In this document: positions 23,223-34,299 of the stretch, one piece after another
Layout: each line of letters begins with the position of its first letter
How positions within the stretch are numbered: position 1 is the first letter of the stretch
Assembly (NCBI GenBank): GCA_011316305.1
Contig: SAUG01000003.1
Location: 1 to 64,000 of the forward strand
Direction: 5' to 3'
From: Rusavskia elegans
Taxonomy: Eukaryota; Ascomycota; Lecanoromycetes; Teloschistales; Teloschistaceae
Length of the DNA: 64,000 bases
Notes under the pieces: generated by a model
Databases searched by the model: none
What the model was told of the DNA's origin: nothing
What the model saw: the letters and a program-made list of their open reading frames with translations, nothing else
Program-made: the position numbers and the translations under genes

Positions 23223-25299
23223 TTCTCCCTTTCCTAAATAAAATATAAGGGGAAGTAAATATTTTCTAAAGCTAAATAGTAATAGAAATAAGACTATAAC
23301 TAATAATAACGAGTAAAGTAAAGCGAGGAGTACGAGTTTACCTTTATACGATTTATATAGAAGTAAATAAATATATTAGCAGGAGCTTAATATCGACTAC
23401 TATAACCTCGAATTTCTTAACTTTCGGAGCTTTTCCTCTTAATAATATTATCGATTATCTGCTTTAATAATAGTAATAACTATTATAGTATATCGTACCT
23501 AACCCGGCGGCGGTTAGAATTATTATAAAATCTTTATAAAGTAATAGATAGCGAGTTAATAAAGCAGTAATTATTATTTATAGAGGTAATTACTATCTTT
23601 ATATAGTATTTGATACTATAAGTCAGGCTATTTAATAGAAATATCGCTTATATTAGTAATTTCGTTAATTTATCTCGGGAAATATTATCCTTTCTAATAA
23701 TTTCCGGCGCTAAAATATCGAAATTCGTATAGAATACTTCGGTAAATTTAGCCGATTTATCTAGATAATATATCTATAAGAGTTTAATACTATTTTTATA
23801 TAAATAAATCGTTCCTTAGATATATACGACCTATTTTCTTTTAAGCGACTAATTTTATTCTAGCTATATAGGATTTAAACGAGTAAGCTTTATAGCTTTT
23901 ATACTAGTAATATTACCTATTCCTTCGTATACTATATAAGTATATAATAGAAATTCGAAAGTATATATAGTAACTATTTATAGAAATATTGCTAAAGTAA
24001 ATATCCGTATTTATCTTTATATAGATTATAATTTATAGTTAGTATAAAGCTTCTGTTACGGGTATAGATCCCGTAATCTCCTAGGAAACGAGCGGGTATA
24101 AGAGCTAGAAGCTATATAGGCGATAATCCTATACCGTTTCCTCCTATTCCGCTATAGCTATATCGATTATTATTAAAGCGAATTATAGACCGTAATATTT
24201 TTCCGCCCGATTTTCTATAGAGTAATAGGGGCTTTAGTCCTCTAGCTTTATCCTCCTAGCCTACTATTAATAACTCTAATAGACCTAGATATAAAGATAA
24301 ACTTTCTATAATCTAAACCGAAACCTCGTTAACGAATATAATTAAAAGAAAAAGGGCTAGTAGTTATATATTAGTTAGATTTCCGTTATATATATTAAGG
24401 GCTATAAATTTATTTAACTATATACCTTTATCGGATACCGATTATATATAATTAGAATTTTAGTTCGGCTCTAGGCCTTTTTAGAGATTATCTCCTCTTT
24501 TTTCTACGCCTTCGGACCTAGAAAATATACTACCTTTACCGGCCGTTCCTATTAATATCCGCGCGGCTCGCTATAAGGCTCGCTATATATATACCTTTAA
24601 AATATAGTATATAATAGTTTAATATTAAATAGATCGGCTCTAGAACGAGAGGGAATATAAATATAAAAACCTCGACCTTACTAATAAGGATCGCTCTAGT
24701 TCTAAACGGGTACTTCGGCCTCGTTAAAGGTAGTAAATATACTAAGACTAAAGAGTAGTAGATAGTTACTTAGACTTCGGCGTAGCTATATTTAAGGTAC
24801 GATAGTTATATTATAAAGGGCGGCCCTATTATATTTTAGCTTTATACTAAAATATAGGGGGATCTAATTTTCTAAACTTTTAATTTAAATTCTTCCGGTT
24901 TAATAAATATATATTATACGTATTTTAGAATAAAAGACCGTATCTAAAGTTATTATTAAATTTTTATTAAATATAATTCCGTAAGTTAGTAAAAAGCTTC
25001 GCTTTTAATATTGTTTTAGGATTATTTATATATTTATTTACTCTTTACTCTATAGAAAATTAATAAAAATCTCTTTTTTTTAAAATAAATAAAAGGTAAA
25101 GACGTTATATTTAAACTGGAATTAACTTATATTTTAACGTATATAAATATATTAAATAATAAATAAAACTCAAAATTTAACTAATTTCTCTTTTTCCTAA
25201 AAGATTATATTTTATTATTATTTTTTTTATAGAAATTATTTTTAGATATAGATCTAAATTTAGGTAAATAATTATTATTTAGGTTTTCCGCTAGCTTTA

Positions 25300-28200
25300 G
25301 TTTACGAGGTTTTTCTTGTTTATACTTTTTATTTAGCGGAGGCTGTTCTATAGTAACTTTTCTTAGTTTTCTATATCTATAAGGTATTTTCTATCTAATA
25401 GTAATATTTCCTTCTATAAAGTATTTTTTTATACGATTTCTACTAATTAGATATTTATTAGCGGATTTATTAGGAGGTTTTAAAATATAAATATTTAAAA
25501 TCTTAGTTTAAATAACCTTATATAGACTATACTAGTTAACTTTAAACTTTTAAAATTACTTAATCCTAATTAAAACTATATTCTCTTTAATAAAGGTATT
25601 ACCTTTTACTTTTATATTCTACGTTTTTTTATTTATCTTTATTTATACTATTATATCTTTAAATACCTTAGCTCGATTACGCGAAAGGAACGGTATAGAA
25701 TTAATTCTCTTATTATATCTTTCCGGAAAAGGGCTAGAAATATTAGTCGGTAATATTAGGTTAATACTATAAAGTAAATAGAAAAGTAAAAATCTAGTAG
25801 TTATATATATATAAATATATATAGTAAATAGAGTCTAATTTAAATAAAGATTCTAAATCTTTTTCGGCTGTCTGATATAATATTTAGTAAATATTTTCCC
25901 GAGAATTCTATTAAATCTCTCGATAGCGCTATTTATTTATAGATAATAAGGCGTCGTACCTCGATATTTAACTCCTAGCAGGCGGTATATCTTATCTATA
26001 GCTAGAGCCTAAAGGTTTATACCTCGATTAATAATAATTTTTTTTAAAAAGCTATAATTACGGTAGATCCGATAGATAATAAATTCGGCTAGTACTTCTA
26101 CTATTATATTTAGAAGTAACTAAGTTATAAACTATCTAGTAGCGTAGTTAATCGTAGTTATAATCTATTTATTATCCTAGTTAGTTTCTAGTAAAGAACT
26201 AATAAAATCGAATCTCTAGCGTTTAAAAGGATTCGACCTATCTTTTTAGATACTAGAGAGATATATTATATCCTGTTTAATATCGCGAGAGATAGTAGTA
26301 AGCTAATATTCGAGATAGTATTTAATATAATATTTAATATCTTTTTTTATCTCGGGCTACTACTATCTTATATAAATAATATCTATTATTATCTCGTACG
26401 AATAGTAACTATATTATTTATAGATATAGTCTAGAAAGTTCGTACGAGCCTATACTAGAATATAGGGTATTTAACTATCCTAAAGCGAGTCCCGGTACTA
26501 TACTATATTATTTTTAACTCGGAAATAGTATTTATATTTCTCTAAAATAGCTTTTATTTCCGGATCGTTAGGTAGGGTTCCGGACTCTATATAAACTCTA
26601 ATAACGTCGTTAAATAAAATCGTATAATTATTAACTTTACCGGTAAATAGCTAGAAGTTTCCTTTTTAGTTTAATATATCCGCTACCGTTATTTTACTAT
26701 CCGGCTTATATTTAATATCGAGTTTATACTCTCTAAATTCTATAAACTAGCGAGCGAGTCTCCCGGAAGATTAAATAGTAGTTCTAAAATATTATAAGCC
26801 TATATAATCTATCCTAATAGTTATAGTTATTCCGTTTTCGATATAGTAGCGCTATCGCCGTAGAGATTTTTTAATAGTAAAAAGCTCTCGTTTATAGGTA
26901 GTATAGTTACGCTTTATAGATATAAATATCTTATTCTCGAAAGTAATAGGCTATTTAATATTATCGGTATTAATTTAGTAGAAAATAGCGCCCTATCTAA
27001 AGTCGGAAATATCCGTCTCGATAATAAAAAGTAGAATTATATCGGGCTAAATAAGTACCTTATTATTTATTATTACGTTTTTAATTAGTTCGTATATATT
27101 TCGAGCTTAAAAATTTATTCGGATTAGTTTATACTTCTTACCTTTTAAGCCCTAGATTAATTTATAGAAAGGCCTATATATTAGGGCGAAATCTTCTATA
27201 AATCTCCGATAATAGATATATAATTCTAAAAAGAACTATATATCGTATACCGTTTATAGCGGCAGCTAGTTTCTAATAGCTTTTACCTTTACTATATCTA
27301 TACGGACTTCTTCGTTACTAATAATATACCCGTAGAATTTAATATATTTCTAGAAAAATAGGTATTTTAAAGGTTTCGCGAATAGTTAGTTCTTTTTAAG
27401 TATTTCTATAACAGCTTTAATATACTATAGGTACTCCTCTTCGTTCTTTAAATAGATTAAAATATTATCGAGGTAAATAACTACGAAATCGTCGAGAAAC
27501 GGCCTAAATATATTATTTATTATAGTTTAGAACGTTATAGATACGTTTATTAATCTAAATAGTATAACTAAAAACTTATATTTACTAGCTTTAGTATTAA
27601 AAGCCGTCTTCGTATAATTTTTATTAATAACGTTAATCTACTAGTAACTATTTATTAGATTAATTTTACTAAAGTACTTTGCTATCCCGATAGTATCTAG
27701 ATAATTTTAAATTTTAGGTAACGGATACTTATTTTTTATAGTTATACTATTAAGGCCCCGGTAGTCGATATATATATACTAGCTGCCGTTTTTCTTTTTA
27801 GCGAAAAGAATAGGCGCGCTTTAAAGAAATTAATTTAGTCGAATTAATCCTCGTTCGGTAAAATATTTAATCTAATACTTCTATTCTTTATTCTATTTAG
27901 AAAATAAGTTATAATAAGCTTAATTAATAGGTCGAGTATCGCCGGTTTTAATTATATAATCTAATAGCCTCTCCGGTAGTAGTTTTATTAGAAAGTTATT
28001 TTAAAAACGATCCAGAAATTTCGGGCTAAAAATTCTATCTAGTCCTATATAGTCTATCGTTTTCTAGACCGGGTTAAATTATTCCGAAAAGTTAGGTTCG
28101 TTTTATATAATATATAGGCAGGCCTATACGCCTTTCCTAATAAGTTATTCGAATCTTTTAAAATTAATTTCGGAAAACTCGGTCGGGGTATTTTTAAAAA

Positions 28201-28950
28201 GTTATAAACGATATATATTCGAGGTACTATATAATTAATATATAATTCTATCCTTCTGGATTTATATTCCTAGAGTATTATAATCAGGTACTAAGTAGTA
28301 CTACTTCTAGAAGTCTTCCCCGAAAATTAGATTATAGTCTATATCTAGTACTATATAAGGAGTAGTAGTAGAAAAGGTTCTATAAAACTATAAGAGCTCC
28401 GTCGCTCCTAAATTATCTATAGTTTTACTACTTTTAAACCGTATTCTACCCGATAACTACTAAAGTTCTAATTCTAGGAAGTTAATAATATATCTAGTAA
28501 TAAAGTAGTTAGTAGTATCTAAATTAGCGAAAACTTCGAGGCGATATCTACTAATTTCTAGATTAAATTATATCTATCTATTAAAGCCCGGTATTCGATT
28601 TATATATAAAAGTCGCTTACTATCTTATATATCTTTAAACGACGGTATTATATCGCGAGAAGCAGTTAAGGCCTCTTTCGGCGTCTCTTTAGAGGTTATT
28701 TCTAATTCCTCGATCTTTACCTTAACTAGACCGAGCTATTCCTCTACTATTAAAGGCTTTTTATCGGTATTATATATACGCCTAGATACGTATAACGCTA
28801 TTTATTTTCCGATAACCTATTATTAGCTATTACCGATAAACCTTTCTTTTTAGAAAAAATCTATTCTATAGGAATATATCCCGGAATATAAACGTTCCGG
28901 TAATCTTTTTTACGATAGCTAGGCTTCCTATAATTATAGTATTTACTCGT
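25300..28950 (-). pseudogene. gag-pol relic of element A
   Basis: Read on the minus strand, 28870-28940 shows a zinc-knuckle relic (YYNYRKPSYRKKDYRN, with knuckle Cys and Gly codons mutated). At 27450-27850 a Ty3/gypsy reverse transcriptase shows IYIDYRGLNSITIKNKYPLP followed by a TKIDLIN-like stretch. At 25880-26500 integrase shows ISRDIKQDIIYLSS, RFDFISSLLETN and YYL*INSAIERFNRILGK. Frames are interrupted by many TAG/TAA codons and a few shifts, so no product is possible. No chromodomain was recognised downstream, unlike element B. Confidence 0.85.
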
Positions 28951-30206
28951 ACTATTTAATCCCCCTTATCTACCTTTTTCTTTTTAACTACCTCGGCCTC
29001 GGCCGCGGCCGCCTCGACTACTAGTATCTATAGAGTTAATCTCGGTAGTACTAGATTATTCGACCGTCGAGGAAGCTATAGTATCCCGGTTATTATAATA
29101 TTTAATAGTAACCTTTTTAAATATCGTTATAGCGTTTATAATATTTATAAAACTTACTAGTTATCTACTTTATTATTATAAAGCGAGATATTTTTTAATA
29201 GCTATCTAGATATTAGGCTTTAGATAATCGATAAAATATCTTAAGATAGTATACTTACTAATTTTATTCTTAATATCTATATATAATTTAATAAAAGTAG
29301 AATAGTAGTTTTTAATATCGCTAAGTTTTTTATTCTAGGCTAATCTACGCTAAGTAGTTAAAGTATTTTCTATAAAGTTCGGCTTATCCTATCGCTCTAG
29401 AAAGGCCTTTTTAAAATACTCCTAGGAGCTTTTATCTAGGTTAAAGATCTGCTTAACGTACTACGGTTTAGTATCGTTAATAAGATATTAACTACTATAG
29501 AAAACGGGGTCTATAATAGTTATATTATAAAATAAATAGTAGTATTTATAGCGGCAGAACCAGGTATAGGCGATATAGTAGTTATATTTATAACTTTTAA
29601 AGTCAGGAGGCTTTTTATTATAGGCGTTCTATACTATATAGGCTATAGAGACGTTAGAGATATTAGAAAGAATAGACCTACGTAACGGCGGATTAGAGTC
29701 TCTACTAGAAAGCTCTAGTAGCTCTAGATTAAAGCTACTATAACGGGAATAATAATAATCGGAGCCGGTATAACTACTCCTATAGTTCGTACGAAGACGA
29801 CTAAAGGGTCGGTTATACCTACTACTAGGTCTACCTTTATTATCGCCGTTATAAAAATTGTTATTTCCGGGAATATCTAGGGTACCCCTGAGACTAATAC
29901 TTTTTCTAGGAAAATCCTTCTCTATAGTAGGGACAGTAGCGAATTAGGCTATAAGTAAGTTATTTAAAGGGGTCCTATAACAGGACTTCTAGTTCGTATA
30001 AACTTTAGGAAAGGCTATATTCTTATTATATACCGTTATTCGCTCTATACTAGTACCGAGCTAAAGGTAAAGGGAGTATTTTATTTAGAAACTTATATTC
30101 GAGCTTAGAAAATCTCGTTTATAAAAGTAGGTAAAACCGGTTTAAAAAAACTTTAATAATAGGGTAAAGTTAGATCGTTTATAGCCTAAAAAGTTATTAC
30201 TACTAG

Positions 30207-30421
30207 TATAGAATTCTAAGCTAATTTTCTATAACTATAGAGGAATAAGATATTTATATATATAAGTATCTCTATACTAGGCCTATACCCGTTCCTATAC
30301 TCGCTTTTATAATTAGTAACCGGATTAGTTAGTATCCGAATTCGTATATAACTATATAATCCAGATATATATTCTATAATTCCTTAAACCGTTCGAGTAA
30401 TTCAGAATCCTGACTACTATA
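30207..30421 (-). repeat. LTR of element A (right, 5')
   Basis: This 215-bp direct repeat matches 23008-23222. Because gag lies nearer this end on the minus strand, it is the 5' LTR of the element. Confidence 0.9.
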
Positions 30422-30887
30422 TTAAAAGATATTCTAATATATTCTAATATTATAAAATCGTTTAATAAAAATCTAGAGAAAACTAGAAATAAAAGAATCG
30501 AATAAAGAAAAAAAAAGTCGATAGTATAGTAATAAAGATAATATTCTAGAATAATAAATTCTAAATAATCTAGCTAATAATATATCTATAGAAATATAAA
30601 TAGAAAGTTAATATTATAACTTTTCGAAATATTCGTCGGTCGTCGCTACTAAAAAGGTTTTAATAATCTAATTTTAAAAATACTATTTACTAGATTATAT
30701 TATAGAACTTTCGAAGATATTATTATAAAAATAGTTATTTCGTCTAGAATTATTAGAAAATAGAATACGACGTTAATAGTTCTATAAAATTCTATAGAAG
30801 TATATATTATTATTTATCTAGTAAATAAATATATTGTTTTTTTATATTACTATTTATATACGATTATATTACCAGAAATATCGATTC

Positions 30888-31376
30888 CGTTCAAAATTAA
30901 TTGAATAGGTCTGAGCTGGTAAGCGGGTCTGATTCTATATCCTGTCTAGCGCGTTATAAAAGCGTTTATAAACAAGCTTTCTATTTATAAACAAGATTTT
31001 AGCTTACGAGCGCTTTAAACGAGTTTTAAAATTTTTAAAAAAAATCTTTTAAAAACTCTAAATTCCTCTATCTAGTAAAACTACTAGAATTTTATAAAAT
31101 TTCTATACTAGTAAACTTTTAGCGTAGATTTTAAAAATTTTATTTATAGAACGCTAGCGTCGCTAGTTTCTAAAGTAGAGGCTTCCCGTTATTAAACGAA
31201 AACTAACGGATACTAAACTTTAAAAAGTTTAATTTTTAAATTCTAAATATCGATAAAATAGACGTTTTTAGAATATATCTAGAATTTTCTATTTACTAAA
31301 TAAAATTATCCTATTTAAATCGGTTTAAACCGGCTCAATCGATTCTGAGCGCTTTTTTTATTTTGAAATACTATAA
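30888..31376. mobile_element. small insertion inside hAT-5 with different composition
   Basis: About 490 bp interrupt the hAT-2-like tail. CA/TG content is higher than around it (for example GGTCTGAGCTGGTAAGCGGG). The two edges carry a short inverted match: TTCAAAATTAATTGAATAGG on the left and, complemented, TTCAAAATAAAA followed by GCGCTCAGAATCGATTGAGC on the right. It may be a MITE. No coding content is seen. Confidence 0.4.
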
Positions 31377-31926
31377 GCGAATTATATATTGACTGATATT
31401 ATATTTATATTATTTAGATATCAATCTAGTAGTAATTTATACTAAACGAATTATCATCTAAACTAAATTTTTTTAGTTTATTAAAAATCTAATAAAGAAT
31501 TTAAAAATATAATTAGAAATAATAAATTAGTTAATAACCGAATTTTATATAATTAAAAGATCTAGAAAAAAGATATATAATCTAGAATTTTTTTAGAAAA
31601 AGATAATATAGAATACGGCTATTATACTAGCTAATATTGAATAAAATTTATTATCGTTTTATATTATCTAAATAATTTATTATAATTAAAATTATATATT
31701 TAAAATAATAATCGTTAATAAAAACTATAGTATTTAACTATCTAATATAATTATAAATCGGATTAAATCGGATTTCTATTAGATTCTATTTTATAATCCG
31801 ATAATTTTCGGTTCTAATATTAAAATTCGACCCGATCTATTTAGCGGGTCGGGTTAGTTCGATCTGCTAAAACTCGGATCGGATTTTCGATAGTTCGACG
31901 AAAATTCGATCCGAAATAACCAATCT

Positions 31927-32119
31927 ACGTATATCTATTTTCGCCGTCCGCTAAAAAGTTTGGTACCTTTATATTCGTTAATTAGCTGCTCGGATAACAG
32001 CCGAAAAGCGCCCGAACTCTATACGTACCCCTCGTCCAATTAAAATCTACTAAGATTATCTTTTATCTAACGTGGTCTAGCGTGCGACGAAGATGGATAT
32101 ACGGCGAAGATAGATAAAC
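31927..32119. other. short less-mutated spacer between hAT-5 and element B2
   Basis: These 193 bp hold CA/TG dinucleotides and GC-richer sequence (for example GTACCCCTCGTCC, GCGTGCGACGAAGATGG). It seems to be residual target DNA between two transposons, and it resembles no gene that I recognise. Confidence 0.4.
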
Positions 32120-32351
32120 TCGAATAAATCGATTTAAAATGATAATAATAGCTTGATATTTCTATATAGATGGAAAGTTCTTTAATAAATAAACGAATAA
32201 AATTGAACGCTAGATTTAATTAGATATTAAATTCTATAAAACTAATAAATTTCGATTAACGGAATTTTATTAACGTCTAGTACTATTAGCTGGAACTTTT
32301 ATATCTATTAAATTTTTTATAATTTCTAAATAGTTTATATAATTTATAATC
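32120..32351 (-). repeat. 3' LTR of chromovirus copy B2
   Basis: Degraded LTR in minus orientation. AATCGATTTAAAATGATAAT near 32127 and CGTCTAGTACTATTAGCTGG near 32272 match the complement of the B1 LTRs and the LTR at 60737-60968. The outermost bases are altered, so the ends are good to about 5 bp. The adjacent 32352-32520 matches the B1 3' untranslated region inverted. Confidence 0.8.
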
Positions 32352-32999
32352 AATACTACTAAAAAAACAAAATAGTATCGTTTTCGATACCGTGATACGC
32401 TCGTATTAAACGTTTAAAAACTTTAAAAACGTTAAAAATAAAAGCGTTAAAAGATTAAAAAGAAAATGGTACTACTAGAAATTAAACTCGAACTATACTA
32501 AATTTCTAAACGATAAAAACCGACTAATAAAACGATCGAACTAAATTTTTCATCGTTTATAATAGAGATAGTACGTACTACTATTATACTATAGGGTTCG
32601 ATAATAAAAGTATTCGTTTAGAAACGAATATATCGTAATTAGACCTTATTAGAAATAAAAAAAAAATTAAAAAAATAAAAAGAAATTAGTACTATTAGAA
32701 ATCGAATCTAAATCTAAAAATTACTAATTAGTTTAAATCTATTTTTTATAGAAATTGTTTATTTATTATTATATTTTAGATTAACTATTACTATAATTTA
32801 ACGCCTAGTAATTAATATATCTATTGCGAAATTAATAGATAATAGTTATATTTTATCGAATCTCTTTTAGAAAGTTTTTATTTAAAATTATATTGAATTT
32901 TCATATATATATATATATTTTATCAACGTTATATACGGCAACGATTATTGTATTTTACGTATAAAGAAATTATTACAGCTAAAAATATATTCGTCAGAT

Positions 33000-33460
33000 A
33001 AAATTTATAGCGTAGTCAATTATTTCTATTTAACTATTTCCTTTTTTATTCGCGATTACAAATCTTCTACTATCCAGTCTTTTCTCGACGTTATATATAA
33101 TTATCAGCTTCTAATATTTCTACTATATCTATCTATAATACTATAAAGTAATTATCTATATCCGTCGCTTCAAATATATTTTTAATATAATCTATATCTA
33201 AACGTTCCGCTAAACTATTAAAATACTTTTTAATCTATCTATTTTTAAAAAGGTCGCTAGATAATACGCTAGCTACTACGGCTAAAAGTTTTACCCGGTC
33301 GATTAGATTAAAAGGAAATAGAAAGGTCGGATAGCGCGTTTTAAAGGCGATAAAAAAGAGATTTTTATCGAAGTTAAAATAGATTGCTCTAGCTATAATA
33401 AAATAGTCGACGACCGCGCGGATAGATATAGTTATTATAAATATAAATATTACCATCTGG
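33000..33460 (-). pseudogene. unidentified coding relic in the B2 3' region
   Basis: The minus strand has a 73-codon open stretch (33456-33235) containing IRAVVDYFIIARAIYFNFDK. After one TAG it continues INLKKYFNSLAERLDIDY and IFEATDIDNYF to about 33110. The composition looks protein-like and the stops are of the RIP type. B1 has no counterpart at the matching place, so this is either a further insertion or a gene captured by B2. I do not recognise the family. Confidence 0.4.
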
Positions 33461-33586
33461 TTTAGTTTATAGCTATAGCTATTATAAAAATATATACGTA
33501 CGTAAAAGTCTTTAGTAAATCGTAGTATTTACGAAAGACTTATATTACTAGTAAAAGAAAAGAAAAAAAAGCGATAACTGCGAGGT

Positions 33587-33827
33587 TGTTATAAATCATT
33601 TGAACTGTTTGGAACTTATATGGAATTCAGTAGATATAAAGGCACTGGCCGATAGTGCCGGCTGACTATTACGCTGACTAAGCTCCGTTAACCGCGGCTT
33701 ATTGACCCTGCGGGATTTATTATCTAATTAGGCCTAGCGCTCAGCCTTATTCGCTTATTTATAGAGGAGCTTTCTATTTATATAGAAATATTAAGCTATT
33801 ATTATTATTTTAAATCGATCTATAATA
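33587..33827 (+). repeat. 5' LTR of chromovirus copy B1
   Basis: A 241-bp LTR beginning TGTTATAAATCATTTGAACT. It retains CA/TG sites (GGCACTGGCCGATAGTGCCG) that read GGTACTAGCCGATAGTACCG in the right LTR, the transitions expected from RIP. Confidence 0.95.
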
Positions 33828-34299
33828 ATTAGTAGTAATAAAAGGTTTATTTATATATACTATATAATATATATATAGCGTTTATAAATACCAATTTCCG
33901 TTTATAAATACTAATAATACTAGTAATATTATCCGTATTCTCGGAGATACTAATTATTTTAATTAAGTATACTTTATTAGTAATATTTACTAAATAACTA
34001 CCGTTTTTTACTAATTATATCTTATATATTTAGGTACGATAGGAATAAACCGGCTTATTAATTAGACTTTAATTAATTACGATAGCGATAGATAAACTAT
34101 CTCTATTTCTCGATAATAGTACTATCTTTTTCGGGTACCAGCTCGTCGAATTTATAGATAGAACCGGCCCTAGATATACTACTAATTAGTACTAGAATAT
34201 ACTAGATTTATTAAATAATATATATAATAATTACAGCGACTTTAGGCCTTCTAGGACCGAAATAGATAACGTTATAGGCGCTAAAATAAAATTATCCTC

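Larger units (their letters stand above)
23008..30421 (-). mobile_element. Ty3/gypsy LTR retrotransposon, element A
   Basis: A complete but RIP-degraded LTR element of 7,414 bp. Direct LTRs of 215 bp lie at 23008-23222 and 30207-30421 (TATAGAATTC...CTACTATA, consistent with original TG...CA ends). TTAA flanks both ends as a short target duplication. On the minus strand one reads, from right to left: a Gag zinc-knuckle relic (about 28880-28940), reverse transcriptase (about 27450-27850), a zinc-binding and catalytic integrase region (about 25880-26500), and its C-terminal domain to about 25300. About 1.7 kb between the pol end and the left LTR has different, partly coding-like content. The LTR sequence and length differ from element B. 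Confidence 0.88.
21395..31926 (+). mobile_element. hAT copy 5, interrupted by gypsy element A (left end uncertain)
   Basis: Two flanks of element A together resemble the hAT copies further right. The 21395-22880 part matches 41890-45920 of hAT-1 in pieces (TTAGATACTATTTAGATAGA near its start, then three tandem repeats, then ACTAAAACTTTTTTCGTTCG). The 30440-31926 part matches the tail of hAT-2 and ends GAAATAACCAATCTA, the RIP-altered right terminus of the family. Just left of element A, AATTATATAATAGCGTTAA matches the hAT-3 tail. The transposase part is missing, so this is an internally deleted copy. The left terminus and target duplication could not be located. Confidence 0.65.
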
